Source: Apostichopus japonicus
Lineage: Eukaryota > Echinodermata > Holothuroidea > Aspidochirotida > Stichopodidae
Reading direction: 5' to 3'
DNA: 64,000 bases
NCBI RefSeq assembly: GCF_037975245.1
Contig: NC_092571.1
Coordinates: 4,137,001-4,201,000, forward strand
The notes under the pieces were generated by a model. That model saw only the letters and a list, made by a program, of their open reading frames with translations, ran no database searches and was not told where the DNA came from. This document shows, in pieces, positions 48,108 through 60,559 of this stretch. Both the position numbers and the translations under genes were made by a program. The first letter of the stretch is position 1. Every line of letters starts with the position of its first letter.

Positions 48108-50119
48108 TCATGTGTTTTATCGATTTGTTTGTTCTCCAAGTTATAAAATCGTGATGATCGAGGTATATGATACTAAAATTCGACCATGTTGTTTGTCCCT
48201 TCACACTTTAAAAACAGGAATATATCTCTCCCTCCCATTTCCCCTCCCGAACACCCCTCCCATTTTAAACCCATGTTATGGCAATGTGATAATGAAGTCA
48301 TCCGAAATATAACATTGTGAATGTTGGCAATAGGATTTTCAACATATTGATTGTAATAGCCCAGTCACATCTCACCGGATTGCACGATCGGACAAGAGTC
48401 CGCGCGAAAAACTGTCATCCGGTTATTTCCGTTGGCAAAAGTTGTCGCGCATGCATCTGGGGATTGCAACGTACCGGAAGTTCAACGGTGAAAACGGATT
48501 ACAAACGTACAAGGGACGCACAGCAACGGACGAACAACGGAAGAACAACGAACGTACTAACGAACATCAACGGATAGTAACGAAATAATCATAAAAATAA
48601 TCATATTTTGCTTTAAGGGACGTTTCTTGGTTTCGTCTGGCTAGCTATTAACTTAAAAGAGACTTGAAATGATTGATCTTTACTTAGGATAGAATGTACT
48701 CTGAGTATACTTAACGATACCAGATGTGCTATTACTTCTCCTCTCGTTCCTATTGGTGTTTGGGATAATGTGATGTCGTGTTTTAGAGGTACTTCTTACA
48801 CGGTTACAGTTGTCTCAAGCAAGTCTAAACAAAATTGTTTTTAGCTTTAGTTGGTCATAATTACATATTTGGGTTTCATTTCATCACATTGCTTTGAACG
48901 GTTCTGGATGTAACGTTGCGGTATCTGTGTTTCAAAATTCTAATTCAAGTAGTGTATAAGCGGTCTGGATATATTGCTTGGTATTTTTCAATTTTCAATT
49001 TTTAAATTAGATAATCTAATTTGAATACTTCATTTTAACACCCCTTTTGCACAATTCTTGATTTACTGCATTGTGCAAAAGTCTAATTAAGTTTTCCAGG
49101 CACGGACTACTTTTTTACAGATGATCAGTATGCAATTGGCATGTTAATTTACAGATATGCTGTATAACGCAGGATCACCTATCAGCAACTTTCCAAAGGA
49201 TGACTCGAGTTCCATCATTAATACACATCTTATATCAGTAGTGGCGCTCACCTGGTACTTACTGGTGTTCTAATTTGGACTCTCCATATCAACCGTACCC
49301 TTACCTCTGGGTTCTTATCTCATCGATCACTTCTCGGGACCCGCATGAACTACCCTCGAGACACTCGTTTGGTACTTTCAAAACTTCTCATTTTATGGAA
49401 TTTATAATTAACAAAAGCATTTCATTGGATAGGTGTTCAGGTTACTCGGCGCAAGTCTCATCTGATATCCGCCAAATAGCACTTATTTGAAACATCTAGG
49501 AACACTCCGCTTTTCGCTTAACGAAAACATCCATAGTTTTTCCTGGAATAGTTACGGTGTTAAAGTAAAGTAAACGTACGGTGCTTGGCATTCTTAATTT
49601 CAAATTCTACGCGGGGATCTTCAGGATATAAGCCAGACTACAACACCGTGATCGATTAATACACAAATAACAAGCATTCTGCTTGCTTTTGTTTTGTTAC
49701 ATATGATTTCATTGATCTGAAATTCACAGGTCATATTTCATAATTTTTACCAGGAATGCAACGTTTTTTTTCTCCAAGTTCTACGCACTGTGTTTCGTCC
49801 ATTGCAAGATAGTAAAAGAGACTAATAAATATAATGACTGAACTTGCTTCGTAATGAGTTATTTGACATTTAGGAAACCTCGACTTTAAGCCAGGTAATA
49901 TAATTTACACAGAATTGTTTCGGATGACTTCATTATCACATTGCCATAACAGGGGTTTAAAATGGGAGGGGACTTCGGGAGGGGAAATGGGAGGGAGAGG
50001 TATATTTCTGTTTTTAAAGTAAGAATGAACAAACATAATGGTCGAATTTTAGTATCATATACCTCGATCATCACGATTTAGTAACTTGGAGAACAAACAA
50101 ATCGATGAAACACATAAAA
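48108..50119. mobile_element. 2 kb element with about 200-bp inverted arms
   Basis: The left arm 48108-48308 (CGATTTGTTTGTTCTCCAAG, TCGTGATGATCGAGGTATAT, TCCCATTTCCCCTCCCGAA, GGCAATGTGATAATGAAGTC) is mirrored at 49917-50119 with few differences. The interior has no gene; it includes an 'aacgaac/aacgga' rich patch at 48500-48590. No clear target duplication was found, so independent insertion of two inverted copies is possible. Confidence 0.65.
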
Positions 50120-51470
50120 CGTTTATCACTCGCAATGCAACATATTGTAAGTGATCTCCAGACTTGTTCCGTTAGAGGGTATTGTATCCGGCAAAATGTT
50201 TGGTCAATGAGTCACTCGACTGAATCTGTCATAGAACTTGGTTTGTTGTGTGGGTTGGTCTCTTTTGATCAACAGTCCTTCGACATGGTGGATTACGACT
50301 TTTTAATGAAAGTTCTCGAAAAGTTTGGACTTAACCCAAATGTTTGCATTGGATTTCTAGTTTATACACCAAAAGTTTGAGTTCTTTTTCTGTGGAAAAG
50401 GGGAACGTCAAGGATGCCCTTTATCTCCACTGCTTTGTTTTATTTAGAGAGGCAATGTCATATGATTCATGAAGATGTTCGTTTCGTTCCTTTGGTGTTG
50501 CCGGGTGGTAAGAGTGTCCAATAAGTTCAATACGCAGATGATGTTACATGTATATCAAGTCGGCCCTCTTGCAAAGCCCTGTCTGAGAACCTGGTGGTGA
50601 TTCAGAAAGTTACTTGGGCAAAGTTAAATCCTCTGAGGACAAACGGTCTTCGTCTTGATAGCTGGCGATTCAATACTCTGTCTTTCAGTGCGTCATGGTC
50701 GGATCATGATATCAAAATCAATGTTATATGGTTTGGCTGTGACGCACCTGGTAATGTCACGTGGAAAGGGATGGCAAGCTTGTTTGAGCGCAGAATTGAT
50801 AGCTTTTCTGAGGGCTGGTTGTCTCTTCTTGGAATGGTGATGGTCGTAAACCGTTTCGCGGCACCTGTTTCGTGGTACCCGAGCACGGCTTATGCCATCC
50901 ATCGCAACGTATTAACTTGACTTGAGAGGGTAATGTTTTACTTCATTTGGTCTGGTAAAACAGAACTTGTTAAAAGAATGGTTTTATATAAGATTTTCGT
51001 CACTGGGGATTCGGGTGTTGTTTATTTGCCCAGCAAACAGCAAACTATCTACTGAGGCTACTGTTCTTAGCAGTAGAAAATGAAAATTTGCCATATTTTT
51101 ATTTTTTGCAGCTTTTGGGGTGGCTTACATGTGCGTCGTTTGGTTGCAAATATGTTACAGAACTCGGAACCACAACGTAGTACTCCATATCATGTTATTG
51201 TTAGCATTATTGAAACATTGCGTTACCAGAGTCTTCTGTGGATTTGTCTCGGCCTTCTAATATTCAGGAGATCATATTAGTAAAAGCTGTTTGACCGAGC
51301 TGTCCGCACAGAATCGTCATCTGCAAATTGTAGATTACATAATACAAGGCTTTTTCGGACTTGATTACTGGTGACCGATCATTGTCAGTAGGGCAGAAGT
51401 TTGTATTTTACTGGGTTGATTCGTTGCTGATAGTTTACTTACTCTGTGTAGGGTTTGGTTTTGGATTCCG
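50118..51470 (+). pseudogene. Tx1-clade LINE ORF2 fragment, second copy
   Basis: RLSLAMQHIVSDLQTCSVRG and VSFDQQSFDMVDYDFLMKVL (reverse transcriptase palm), then after frameshifts QGCPLSPL, YADDVTC, LNPLRTNGLRLDSW, SWSDHDIKINVIWFG, LLGMVMVVNRFAAPVSWYP and a decayed C-terminal part. Heavily frameshifted. It is the same subfamily as 38212-39790 and is followed by the same 3' sequence family. Confidence 0.78.
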
Positions 51471-51900
51471 CTTAGCGCATTACTTCAAAGCACCTGCAAC
51501 AACATAGCAAAATGTTGACTTGTTTGTATCCGGGCCGTCAAATCAACGATATAAACGACGATGTCTGGTTAAAGAAAATAAAATACATAACAATTGTTGC
51601 ATTTAGAAATAAATGGCAAACCGAGAGTTGAAAAGTTTAATAACATACGTGAATTCGTTTTTTGTTATGAATTTTAATGATGTATGTTGGAGAAACGGAT
51701 ACGCTGCACAAACGATGACCACGTAAAAGAGCTAGCTTTGAAATGATGGCTTTCTACCTGGAATGTGTTGAAAAGAACCTCTTCAAAGAAAAATCCCTTT
51801 TTGTCCGATACAATTGTCAATCACTTAATTGATCATAACAAGAAGATAAAAACATAGTGTGCTTTGTTTCGTTTTTGCGAGAGAGTATTCTCGAGCTTAG
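51450..51900 (+). repeat. Third, diverged copy of the 40.6/42.0 kb repeat
   Basis: Contains GGGTTTGGTTTTGGATTCCG, 'ctggaatgtgttgaaaagaa' and TGTCAATCACTTAATTGAT in the same order as the 1.3 kb direct repeats. Since it again follows a Tx1 fragment of the same subfamily, this block is probably the 3' tail of that LINE. Confidence 0.6.
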
Positions 51901-53090
51901 ATGTGGGTCTCAGCTCTGGAGGGGGACAGAATTCCACGCCGTTTCGTTTATCTGTACATATGTCACAATGTCGAATTTACTGAATCCTAAGAGCAGTGTC
52001 AAAAAATGAAGTTTAATAATACATAAATTTCAGTTTTACGTGGATATTATACTCCAGATATTAATTATTTGTCATAATTGGATCTAAATGTAAAGAAAAT
52101 GACTGCAGTTTACAGCATTTTTTTGCTAAGACTACGAGTTGTAGAAAAATGATGACGTCAAACCAAAAAGTTTGGCACGGAGCCATGGCCACAGAAAACG
52201 ATTCTGTGCGTATGCATCACGTATAATTCATCGCCGAGTTGCCTTGTTGTGTACGTAATGTCGTATGTCATACGAACAATCAACAGACAGCAATAGCACT
52301 GCATCAACGATACTATACATACTATACCTTTCTATATTCGGTAAAACTACTTGATGTAAACTCTCACTAATATTTCTTATACATTCTTGAAGTATTTCGC
52401 TTGAATGTTAGGCGTAGGTTAAGAAAAGAAGTGGCCCTGCGGGACGAAAGCAGTTTTGCTTAAATCACGATATCTTGGCCTTTCGGGGTCTGGAATTTAA
52501 GGCACAAGTTGTTCTCAATACCGTGCGAGATTCACGAAAGTAGCCTAGCCGTAGCGTTAAGTAGTAGGACATAACGTTAACCTTACATTGCAATGTGACA
52601 TAGGCTAAGCTACATGGCAACAAGTTCGTCACCTAAAATGTTTTGGGCGGAACAGAGACAATTGCTCTGACCAGAATCTCCTTATAGAAATTTCGTGGTA
52701 TTTCTTTGTTTGTCACCCCATTTGAAAACATTGGGTTATGAATAAATATAAATGGACCACTGTCACAAATTATGCTAGGCACCCCGGTAACTAATTCTTA
52801 GTCATAGGCCTACTCAGCATATTACTTGTACCCGTTAGTGTTACTGTCTAGGCTATGAACAGTAAGCTCTTACTCTAAAAAATTAAAAGTAATAAGCTCA
52901 GTGGCAGTTACGCAAAACCTAGCTAAGATTGGTTTGGGGTGCATCGTGTACACCTAGCAAAATAGCCAAACGTTAGGTAGCCTACAAATATATACTGTGT
53001 ATAACCTTTTTTGTTGTTGCATGATTTGAATCTTGGTTACGGCAGTGGTAAACCTGATGTAGACTATGCCTAACAATATAGTTTAGTTTA
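51900..53090. other. Anonymous sequence
   Basis: No supported gene or repeat boundaries. Words such as 'taggcct' and 'cctacc' recur as in the 5' parts of elements 1, 2 and 4, but no element ends were found. Confidence 0.4.
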
Positions 53091-53579
53091 CGGTAGAAAA
53101 AAAGGATCAGGAGGGACACTCAAGTCCCCATCAAGGACCCTATAGGAGAGAGAAAAAAACTGAAGACACAAACCCTCAGACCCGATTACAATGCTTAAAG
53201 TGCTTCTCCAAAGCATTCTTAAACCCATTGAAATTACTTGCAAGTACAACTTTCGCAGGCAAACGGTTCCACTCATTTACAACCCTATTAGAAAAAAAGT
53301 TATGCCGAATATTAATCCCACTTGTGACTTTTGGAGTTTAAGACAATGACCTCTGGTACAACTACACGCAAAAAAATGGAGTGTTGAATTTTAACACTTT
53401 CCAGGTGTAACCGTTCACCCTACACCTGAAGGGTTACTCTGACCCTGAGTAGGGTTACATAATTTATGTAGCGTGGATTTTTTAACACCTGCAGAAGTGT
53501 ACTTTCAGTTCGAGCATTCTGATTGGTCAAACCTCCCGTCAGCTGGATTCTTAGTGTAAGTTAAGTGTTTAAACGGTAC

Positions 53580-55070
53580 CACCGTACCGTGAACACCCAT
53601 TTACCGTACCTAGCAATACTTGTACCAGTTTGTCGACATTTATCGTTACTAAATGTACTATAGTAACCACAGCCATATATACGTTCAAGCCACAAAACGT
53701 TACGTACTCAGTGTGCGATAACGAGCTACAATGGCATGAAAATGACGTTATAGGAGACTTGGGCCTGGAAGAATTGATTGAAAAATTCGAAGGTATGTTT
53801 TGATATTATGTAAGTGTACGTGACAAGAACGAGATATGCTTAGAGACACACGACTAAGCTGGGTAGACGAATGCATTTGAATCGCTTGCGTTACGTAGAC
53901 CTAACGTTAAAGTCATACTATAAGTTAATATAATAGGCTAGCTGCTGTTTGTCATAGTCAACCCATAATTGTCAAAGAATCAGTGTAGCCTACATACAAG
54001 TAAACATTAAACGGAATTGCCTTCGGACGGACGGAGGACTGGTCTAGGCCTTTATTGTAATCTAGTGCATTCTATTCCTTTTTGTGCGTTAACCGTAACT
54101 TCGTATACCCTGCGAGTCACTTTTTTAAGTAGTACTACTACTAGGCCTAGTACTAGTAGGGTATACTAAGGCTATTTCAAGACAATGCATTTTAAATAGC
54201 ATCGGGCATGGGCCTATAGTTACGCTGGTACTATGTTCAATAAGGGATAAACATATATTCATGTAATGCAATATATAATTACCACTAATTGCCATTTTAG
54301 CTTGTAAGTTGTAGCAAGTAGGCCGAAGCTGATGTGGATTGGTGATACTTTTAGACCTAGGCCCAACTATAATTTACCTATCTTATGGAAGTGATCTAGC
54401 TGTTATAATTCATATCAATCTACACAATTGCATACAGTGGGAGTGAGCATTGTTTTAAGCATTGTTAACATGATGCATTGGTTATAAAAGTTGCCTACCT
54501 TGTCTGATGAAAGTTTAATGCAAGTTCCTGTTTTGACAAGTAATCAATATAGGCCATCTGGCTTTCTAGATTCAAACGTACTTGAAGAAGTTAGAATCAC
54601 AACTGATTAAATTGTGGGCATTTTCTTTAGGAATGTTCATGTTTTGTGAGGGGTACATGTAAAAAACTGCTTATGCTCCAAGAAGGTTTTAACACAACTT
54701 CATTATGATGGGAATTTTCTTTTCTTTTCTTTGTTGTTACTTAGGAAGCATCAACTTGGAATTCTATTTGCAAAAGATTTCAGAAAGACCTCAGCAATAT
54801 GTGTTACTTCTTGGAGGAAGCAAAATACACCCCAAGCAGTCATTTGTGATCATCCAGAGACATGCCCTACCCCAGAGGACATTTATGAAGCCATTGATGT
54901 TTGCTTCAAATTATTCTACGTGTTAAATCTGAATTATACCAAATTTCAAGTCTCGGTGCCTGGGAATTTTTCCAAAAAGTTGTCTACAAGTTGCCTGGTG
55001 GTGTGAAACGCAACCAGATTCGAGATTTTTATGCTCACCGTGCCGACAAAAAAGACAAAGTTACTGCAGT
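53580..55070 (+). pseudogene. Element 3 cargo gene: SAM-like segment plus SAMD3-like C-terminus
   Basis: Exon 1 is open from about 53580 to 53792 and ends TTCGAAG|GTATGT (phase 1). It contains NELQWHENDVIGDLGLEELI with EKFE, which fits the first helices of a SAM domain (a protein-protein or RNA-binding fold). No in-frame ATG is seen, so an upstream exon is missing or lost. Exon 2 starts at 54745 (TTACTTAG) and in phase gives GSINLEFYLQKISERPQQYV then LLLGGSKIHPKQSFVIIQR; a frameshift near 54860 is needed to reach EDIYEAIDVCFKLFYVLNLN, and a second near 54955 for AWEFFQKVVYKLPGG and the C-terminus. The order hydrophobic strand, FVII, then AxxxCFKxFxVLNLxY and WxFxQK matches SAMD3-like proteins as I recall them. 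Inactive. Confidence 0.6.
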
Positions 55071-55565
55071 TTAGCAGTTGTCATAGACAGAACTCCATGT
55101 TTCCTCATCTCACGGATCAGAATGTATGTAAAGTTGTTGCTTATTTGGAATTGTCTTTGGGAAGAGTTTTTTCTTTGTGTTTAATTTGGAATACCAAAGG
55201 CACGAGCCAACAACAAAGACAAAGTAACTGCAGTGTAGCAGTCATCATAGACAGTACTCCACGTTTTCTCATCCCACGGATCAGCATATATCTAAAGTTG
55301 TTGCTTATTTGAAATTGACTTTGGGAAGAGTTGTTTCATGCGTTTAATCTGGAATACCAAAAGGCATTTGCCAACAACAAAGACATAGTCACTGTAGTGT
55401 AGCAGTCATCATACACAGCACTCCATGTTTTCTCATCCCATGGATCAGAATTTTTCTAAAGTTGTTGCTTATTTGAAATTGACTTTGGGAAGAGTTGTTT
55501 CTTTGTCTTTAATCTAGAAACCAAAAGGCATGTGCAAAAAAATAAAGACCAAGTAACTGCACCGT
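55040..55565 (+). repeat. Tandem repeat of about 165 bp, three copies
   Basis: Units with CATCATAGACAGTACTCCA, TCTCATCCCACGGATCAG, AAAGTTGTTGCTTATTTG, 'gactttgggaagagttgttt' and 'aacaacaaagacaaagtaac'. It lies directly downstream of the element 3 reading frame, in its 3' untranslated part. Confidence 0.85.
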
Positions 55566-56034
55566 AGCATTTGAAAATGTTGGCACTTTTAAGTTGACTT
55601 AATTCCACAAGACAATACTTTTATAGCCTAAATTGTTCGTTTTACATTTAATGGGATATAATAAATGGACCTCTGGAATAAGAAGGTAGTAGGGTGTTTA
55701 ATTGCTGAAAATCCCACATTCTGAATTGTTTGTGTTGTCATTGCTTTTTGCTCTCTCTTAAATGTAACTTTCTGCTGTGAGCGATTCAAACATGCATCCA
55801 TATTGTTTACCTAATTACTAGGTAATAATTAACCTAAAACCTGTATAAAATATTTACTAAACGGGTGCGATGTAAACTTTTCTGGCAAAATTTTACATAA
55901 CAGTATTGTATTTGCGTTACAAAATAAACATGTAAAACTTTACAAACCAGCAGTTAAATATACATCCAGAAGTATAAACGAGAGAGCACTATTGTGTGTT
56001 GAGAGTCCATTAAGTATCATCTTGACACAGATGA

Positions 56035-56300
56035 CAAATGAACACTATATGGTGGTAATTCTACTCACTGAAGCAAAACTTTGACACCCAGAAGGCCAAA
56101 AAATGTGCACTAGAGTGTTAATTATACTCCCTGAAGTGCAATTTTGACACCCAGAAGTGCTAACAAATGAACACTTTATGGTGTTAATTTTACTTCCTCA
56201 AGTGTCATGTTGACACCCAGAAGTTTTAACAAATGAACACTTTATTGTGTTAATTTTACTCCCTGTAGTGTACCTTCAACACCAGGAAGTGTTATTTTGA
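56035..56300 (+). repeat. 66-bp tandem repeats at right end of element 3
   Basis: About four units of AACAAATGAACACTTTATGG, TGTTAATTTTACTCCCT, GAAGTGTCATTTTGACACCC. The unit carries both orientations of the terminal GTGTTAA/TTAACAC word. Confidence 0.85.
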
Positions 56301-56885
56301 TACTTGTATGGGTGTTGTTAAGGCAACACTCGCAAAGTGTTATATTATGTTACACTTCTGAAGTGTTAATTTAACCCGGTGGGTGTTGTCCCTAATCCAA
56401 ACAGGGTGGGGTGTTAAATTCAACACTTTACGATTCAAATTTAACACTTCATTTTTTTGAGTGTACTATTAGCAAACATGAAAAATTCGGTAAAGGATAA
56501 ATTGTCAAGACCATACACTATCTTGAAAACCTGAATCAAGTCCCCACGTAACCTCCTAAGCTCCAGTGTGGTGAGATTCAACAATTGTAACCGCCTGAAC
56601 TAAGGAACACATCATTCTAGTAGCCCGCCTCTGGACCTTTTCAAGTACTTCCTTATCCTTAACAAAATATGGGTTCCAAGCCTGCACAGCATATTCCAGA
56701 TGAGGCCTAACCAACTGCTTATAAAGCCTAACTACGATGTCCTCTTTCAGAAAACTGAAGTTCCTCTTGATCATACCTTAAACCCTATTACCTCTTTTAG
56801 CAGCTTCAAGATGGCAATGTTTAGAAGGTTGCAGAGATGAGTCAATGTAGATACCTAGGTCTCTTTCAACAGAGACCTCCTGTTA

Positions 56886-57562
56886 TGTTAGGCCTAATAA
56901 AATTGAGGTGGCACTGAAGAAGTCATGGGACATTTAAAGTTGGGAAGGGACTTTCTCTAATACTTTCCCAGATTATTTTCATCATCTCGGTTTGGTTTCC
57001 TACAATTGCAGAAGAACATACAATGTACATGTTTACAAGTAAAAAAAAAAAATTGAGTCCGCATCTGATATTTGTGTGCGGAAAGTGATCAGCGGAAAGT
57101 ATGGGATGCCGAGAGTAACAGAAACTGCCTAGGCCAACCGTGTAGATTCTAATCGTAGTAAAAATACTACTAAAGACTAAACTTGAAGGTTAATAGCATA
57201 TGAAATCAGTCTCACAAGGAAACTTCTCTTGCAGCAGCTGTACTCCCCAAACATAATGACGCATTACAGGATTAGCCTAATGAGTAATGAATGTTGCATT
57301 TTTTGTAAGTTAATACACCAATGAATTATTCATGAGCAGCAAAACAATTTCTCTCCCTGGGATAAGAAATTAGTGAAAATAAAGGTAGCCACCCACCTAC
57401 TACATTTTCCATATTCTGTCCTGTATACATTGGTTAATTGAGATTTTGCCATCACCCCATGTTAGAGGCTCACCAGAAAATAGCCCAGGCTAGGCCTTAA
57501 ACAGCCACTGGTCCAATTTGGTATGTAGTATGTAATGTTGGTTCAATTTTACCTACTATGTG
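56886..57562. other. Spacer with left part of a flanking repeat
   Basis: The part 57488-57562 (GGCTAGGCCTTAAACAGCC through CCTACTATGTG) matches 63040-63120, showing that element 4 landed inside one unit of a short repeated sequence. Nothing recognised in the rest. Confidence 0.6.
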
Positions 57563-57584
57563 CACTGAAAACTTAAATTGGTTC

Positions 57585-57960
57585 ACCGACTAACATAACG
57601 TTAGTCCATCTGGTGCCTCTCCCGACTAACATAGCCGTGCTATACCGACTAATTTATTCCTTAGTCAGTTGGATTCCTTAGTCCGTCAGCTTAGTCCGTC
57701 AGCTTAGTCGACCAACAATTTCTTAGTCGGTAAATGTATATTAGTCGGTTACATTAGTTGGTGAGATTAGTCGGTCTTTACCGACTAATTTATATGAGCC
57801 ACCGACTAGTTTATAGCAGGTTTTACATTAGTCAGGATGGTGCCTCTCCCGACTAACCTTTCTTAGTCGGTATCGACTGACTAGTTGCACTGACTAGAAT
57901 CACTGAAAGAATTAAACCCGACTAGTTTCACTGACTAGCATCACTGAAAGAAAAGAGAGC
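57585..57960. repeat. TTAGTCGGT-type subterminal repeats, left end of element 4
   Basis: More than a dozen copies of TTAGTCGGT, CCGACTAA, TTAGTCCGTC and variants in both orientations. The same words recur at 62740-62965 at the other end, with palindromic ACGTTAGTCC/GGACTAACGT. Confidence 0.9.
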
Positions 57961-58561
57961 AGAAGAAACACAAATAATGTGTACGTTGGCAGTATTTATT
58001 TCTGATAAAACTTCTGATGTCTACAAAAGGCTGACTTTCGACAGATAGAGAAGAAATCACTGTAAATAAAATCTGAAAATCTGATTTTTTTCCAACAAAG
58101 TTAATGGATCAAACATGAATCGCAAAAGTATAGCACTGCACAATAATGCAAAGTTGAATCTTGGGCAAGGGTTCCTCATGACTTTCGTTTTAAAGTGGTA
58201 CCCTAATCGACACTGGTCAGTTAAGTCTTCACGAACAAAGAGTGTTTCTCTTAACTACAAATGGCCTCCCACTTGTCTTCAGGAAGCCAAAATCTGCACC
58301 ATTATTGACCTGTGAACAGAAAATATGATATACGTGTAAGCACAGATACAGATATAGCACATGATAACTCACATTATCATAAACATACATTTACATTAAA
58401 ATTTTACAACATATTGGGAGGTATACATTTAAATCTAGGTCCCTCAAATTATAAGCCAGGAATAGCAGCTTTACCAAATAATTATTAGCTTTGCACAGCA
58501 TAACACCAAGTTATTTTTCAAAGCTTAATAATTATGTTAATCATGTTAATAATGATCCCAA

Positions 58562-60087
58562 TAGACCGGGAGCCCAGAGGGTTTGGTTAGGTAACCAATT
58601 GCCTTGTACATCACAATATTCACAGTGCATTCCTGTATATGAAACCAGATGACTGGCAAACCGACTGTGGTGGGTGTGGCTGGGAGAGCAATTTTAAAGT
58701 CACCTGATAGCTAACCTAGATAGTTTTCATGGTAACACATCAAAGTAAGTACAATATGTCAGGTATGGCCCCAAGAGCAACAAATGGCCATTGCCAGTAA
58801 TTATTGGTGGTGGGGTACCCCTGCCGGTGATCTATAATTGACCCCTCAAGGCTGACCTAGGTCAGCTCATGAGGTAACCACTTGAAACCTACTGGAAAAT
58901 GTTGGTTAGGGCTTCAGATACAACTGATGGGCATTGCCAGTAATTTTTATTGGTGGGGTACCCCTGCCAGTAGACCCCCAAAATGCCCATCCCCCATTGA
59001 CCTAGATGAGCTCATGATGTAACCAGTTGAAAGCTACTGGAAAATGGTATCACTTCATATGTAAGGGATGGGAATTTCCAGTAATTTATATTGGGGGGGT
59101 ACCCCTGCCAGTAGACCCCCAAAATGCCCATTCCCTCATTGACCTAGGTCAGCTCATGAGATAACCAGTTGAAAAATTACTGGAAAATGATAGGTATCAC
59201 TTCATATGTAAGGGATGGGCATTTCCAGTCATTTACATTGGTGGGGTAACCCTGCCAGTAGACCCCCAAAATGCCCATCCCCCATTGACCTAGATTAGCT
59301 CATGAGGTAACCAGTTGAAAACTACTGTAACATGATTGGCAGGACTCTATATTTATGTAAGGGATGGGCATTTCCAGTAATTTATATTAGTGGGGTACCC
59401 CTGCCAGTAGACCCCCAAAAAGCCCCCCCCCCTCATTGATCTAGGTCAGCTCATGATTTAACCAGTTGAAAACTACTGGAAAATTATTGACAGGATTCTA
59501 TATGTAAGGGATGGGCGGACTCTGGCAGTGGTGGCCCACCAATATAAATTACTGGAAATGCCCATCCTTACATATGAAGTGATACCTATCATTTTCCTGT
59601 AGGTTTCAACTGGTCAAATCATGAGCTCACCTAGGTCAATGAGGGGATGGGCATATTGGGGGTCTACTGGCAGGGGTACCCCACCAATAAAAATTACTGG
59701 CAATGCCCATCCCTTGTATCTGAAGTCCTAACCAACATTTTCCAGTAGGTTTCAAGTGGTTACCTCATGAGCTGACCTAGGTCAGCCGTGAGGGGTCAAT
59801 TATAGATCACTGGCAGGGGTACCCCACCACCAATAATTACTGGCGATGGCCATTTGTTGCTCTTGGGGCCATACCTGACACATTGTTCTTACTTTGATGT
59901 GGTTACCATGAAAGCTGCTCTAGGTTAGCTATTAGGTGACTTTAAAATTGCTCTCCCAGCCACATCCACCACAGTCGGTTTGCCAGTCGTCAGGTTTCAT
60001 ATACAGGAATGCATTGTGAACATTGTGATGTACCAGGCAATTGGTTACCTTCCCAGCTAACCAAACCCTCTGGACTCCCGCTCTACA
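58562..60087. mobile_element. Foldback element nested in an intron of element 4
   Basis: Long inverted arms of about 400-500 bp: ATAGACCGGGAGCCCAGAGG, CTGACCTAGGTCAGCTCATG and GGTGGGGTACCCCTGCC at the left are mirrored by GGCAGGGGTACCCCACCA, CTGACCTAGGTCAG and CCCTCTGGACTCCCGCTCTA at the right. Element 2 has the uninterrupted intron sequence at 23583-23592 (ACTGATTTGGGATAATTAT), which is an empty site. Confidence 0.85.
58780..59520 (+). repeat. About 150-bp tandem repeats within the foldback
   Basis: About five units with GGGATGGGCATTTCCAGTAA, TTGGTGGGGTACCCCTGCC, AGTAGACCCCCAAAATGCCC, CATTGACCTAGGTCAGCTCA and GGTAACCAGTTGAAAACTAC. The same unit forms the inner part of both inverted arms. 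Confidence 0.9.
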
Positions 60088-60559
60088 GATCAGTGAAAAT
60101 TTGACCAAACTTATGAAGCTTGCACGTAAATGATATACTAGACTGTTTTTTTTTAAACAGGTTATGAAAAGTATCTTAAATATCATTAAACAGTTGGGTA
60201 CAATAGTTAAACTCACTCTTTCATCTTTTTTCTCTATGGTACTTGTTCCTTTGCTTTTTGGACTCTTGGATAAACTCTTTTGTTCTGCGAAGGGTACCAA
60301 TATATCATCTTAAAACATGTCTTTAAGCTATATATAACACAGTTCTCCTCTTCTGTTGTTGCCTCCACACTGGTGTCGTACATCACAGGAAAGCTCACCC
60401 TTGACTTAGATATTTGGCTTTTCAATTCCTGCTGGAAAAAAGAAACAGCAAAGTATTCATCATTTGAAAAAAAAAAAATAAAGTTGTCACCACAAAGTTA
60501 TGTGAGATTTGCTTCCACTATAGTCTCAAAAAACAATCCCAAAGTTTGAAGCAGACTGT

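Larger units (their letters stand above)
53365..56463 (+). mobile_element. Element 3: 3.1 kb TIR element nested in the CR1-like LINE
   Basis: The left end CACGCAAAAAAATGGAGTGT and the right end, reverse complemented, CACTCAAAAAAATGAAGTGT, continue as TTGAATTTTAACACTT / TAAATTTG. It is flanked by TA; removal of one TA rejoins the LINE as FANS-SCTRGH. The right subterminal region carries tandem 66-bp units with GTGTTAATTTTACTCCCT and TGACACCCAGAAGTG, that is, copies of the terminal GTGTTAA word. The gene remnant is on the plus strand with SAM-like and SAMD3-like parts. Confidence 0.85.
53095..56885 (-). pseudogene. CR1/L2-like LINE ORF2 fragment split by element 3
   Basis: Minus strand, upstream part 56885-56466: VERDLGIYIDSSLQPSKHC, AAKRGNRV, GMIKRNFSFL, LYKQLVRPHLEYAVQAWNPY, LEKVQRRATRM, then LRRLRGDLIQVFKIVYGLDN and FMFANS. 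After element 3 it resumes with SCTRGHCLKLQKSQV and, in a shifted frame, RVVNEWNRLPAKVVLASNF and FKNALEKHFKHC. This is the C-terminal third of a CR1/L2-type reverse transcriptase. The N-terminal RT and endonuclease are absent (5' truncation, usual for such LINEs). Confidence 0.85.
58115..60431 (-). pseudogene. Element 4 cargo gene, decayed, exons shared with element 2
   Basis: Minus-strand exons: 60431-60217 (acceptor TTTTTTCCAG, donor GTGAGT) and 58309 to about 58115 (acceptor GTTCACAG). Exon text: ELKSQISKSRVSFPVMYDTS, VEATTEEENCVIYSLKT, then in another frame SLSKSPKSKGTSTIEKKDER. The second exon begins VNNGADFG and is shifted relative to element 2 (VNIGADFGLPEDKWEAICS), with a small insertion near GTTAAGAGAAACACTC. 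The region corresponding to the element 2 last exon (24559-24670) is deleted: sequence jumps from the second exon to the counterpart of about 25590. A possible untranslated first exon near 62600-62550 matches element 2 at 22348-22402. Not functional; family unknown. Confidence 0.6.
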
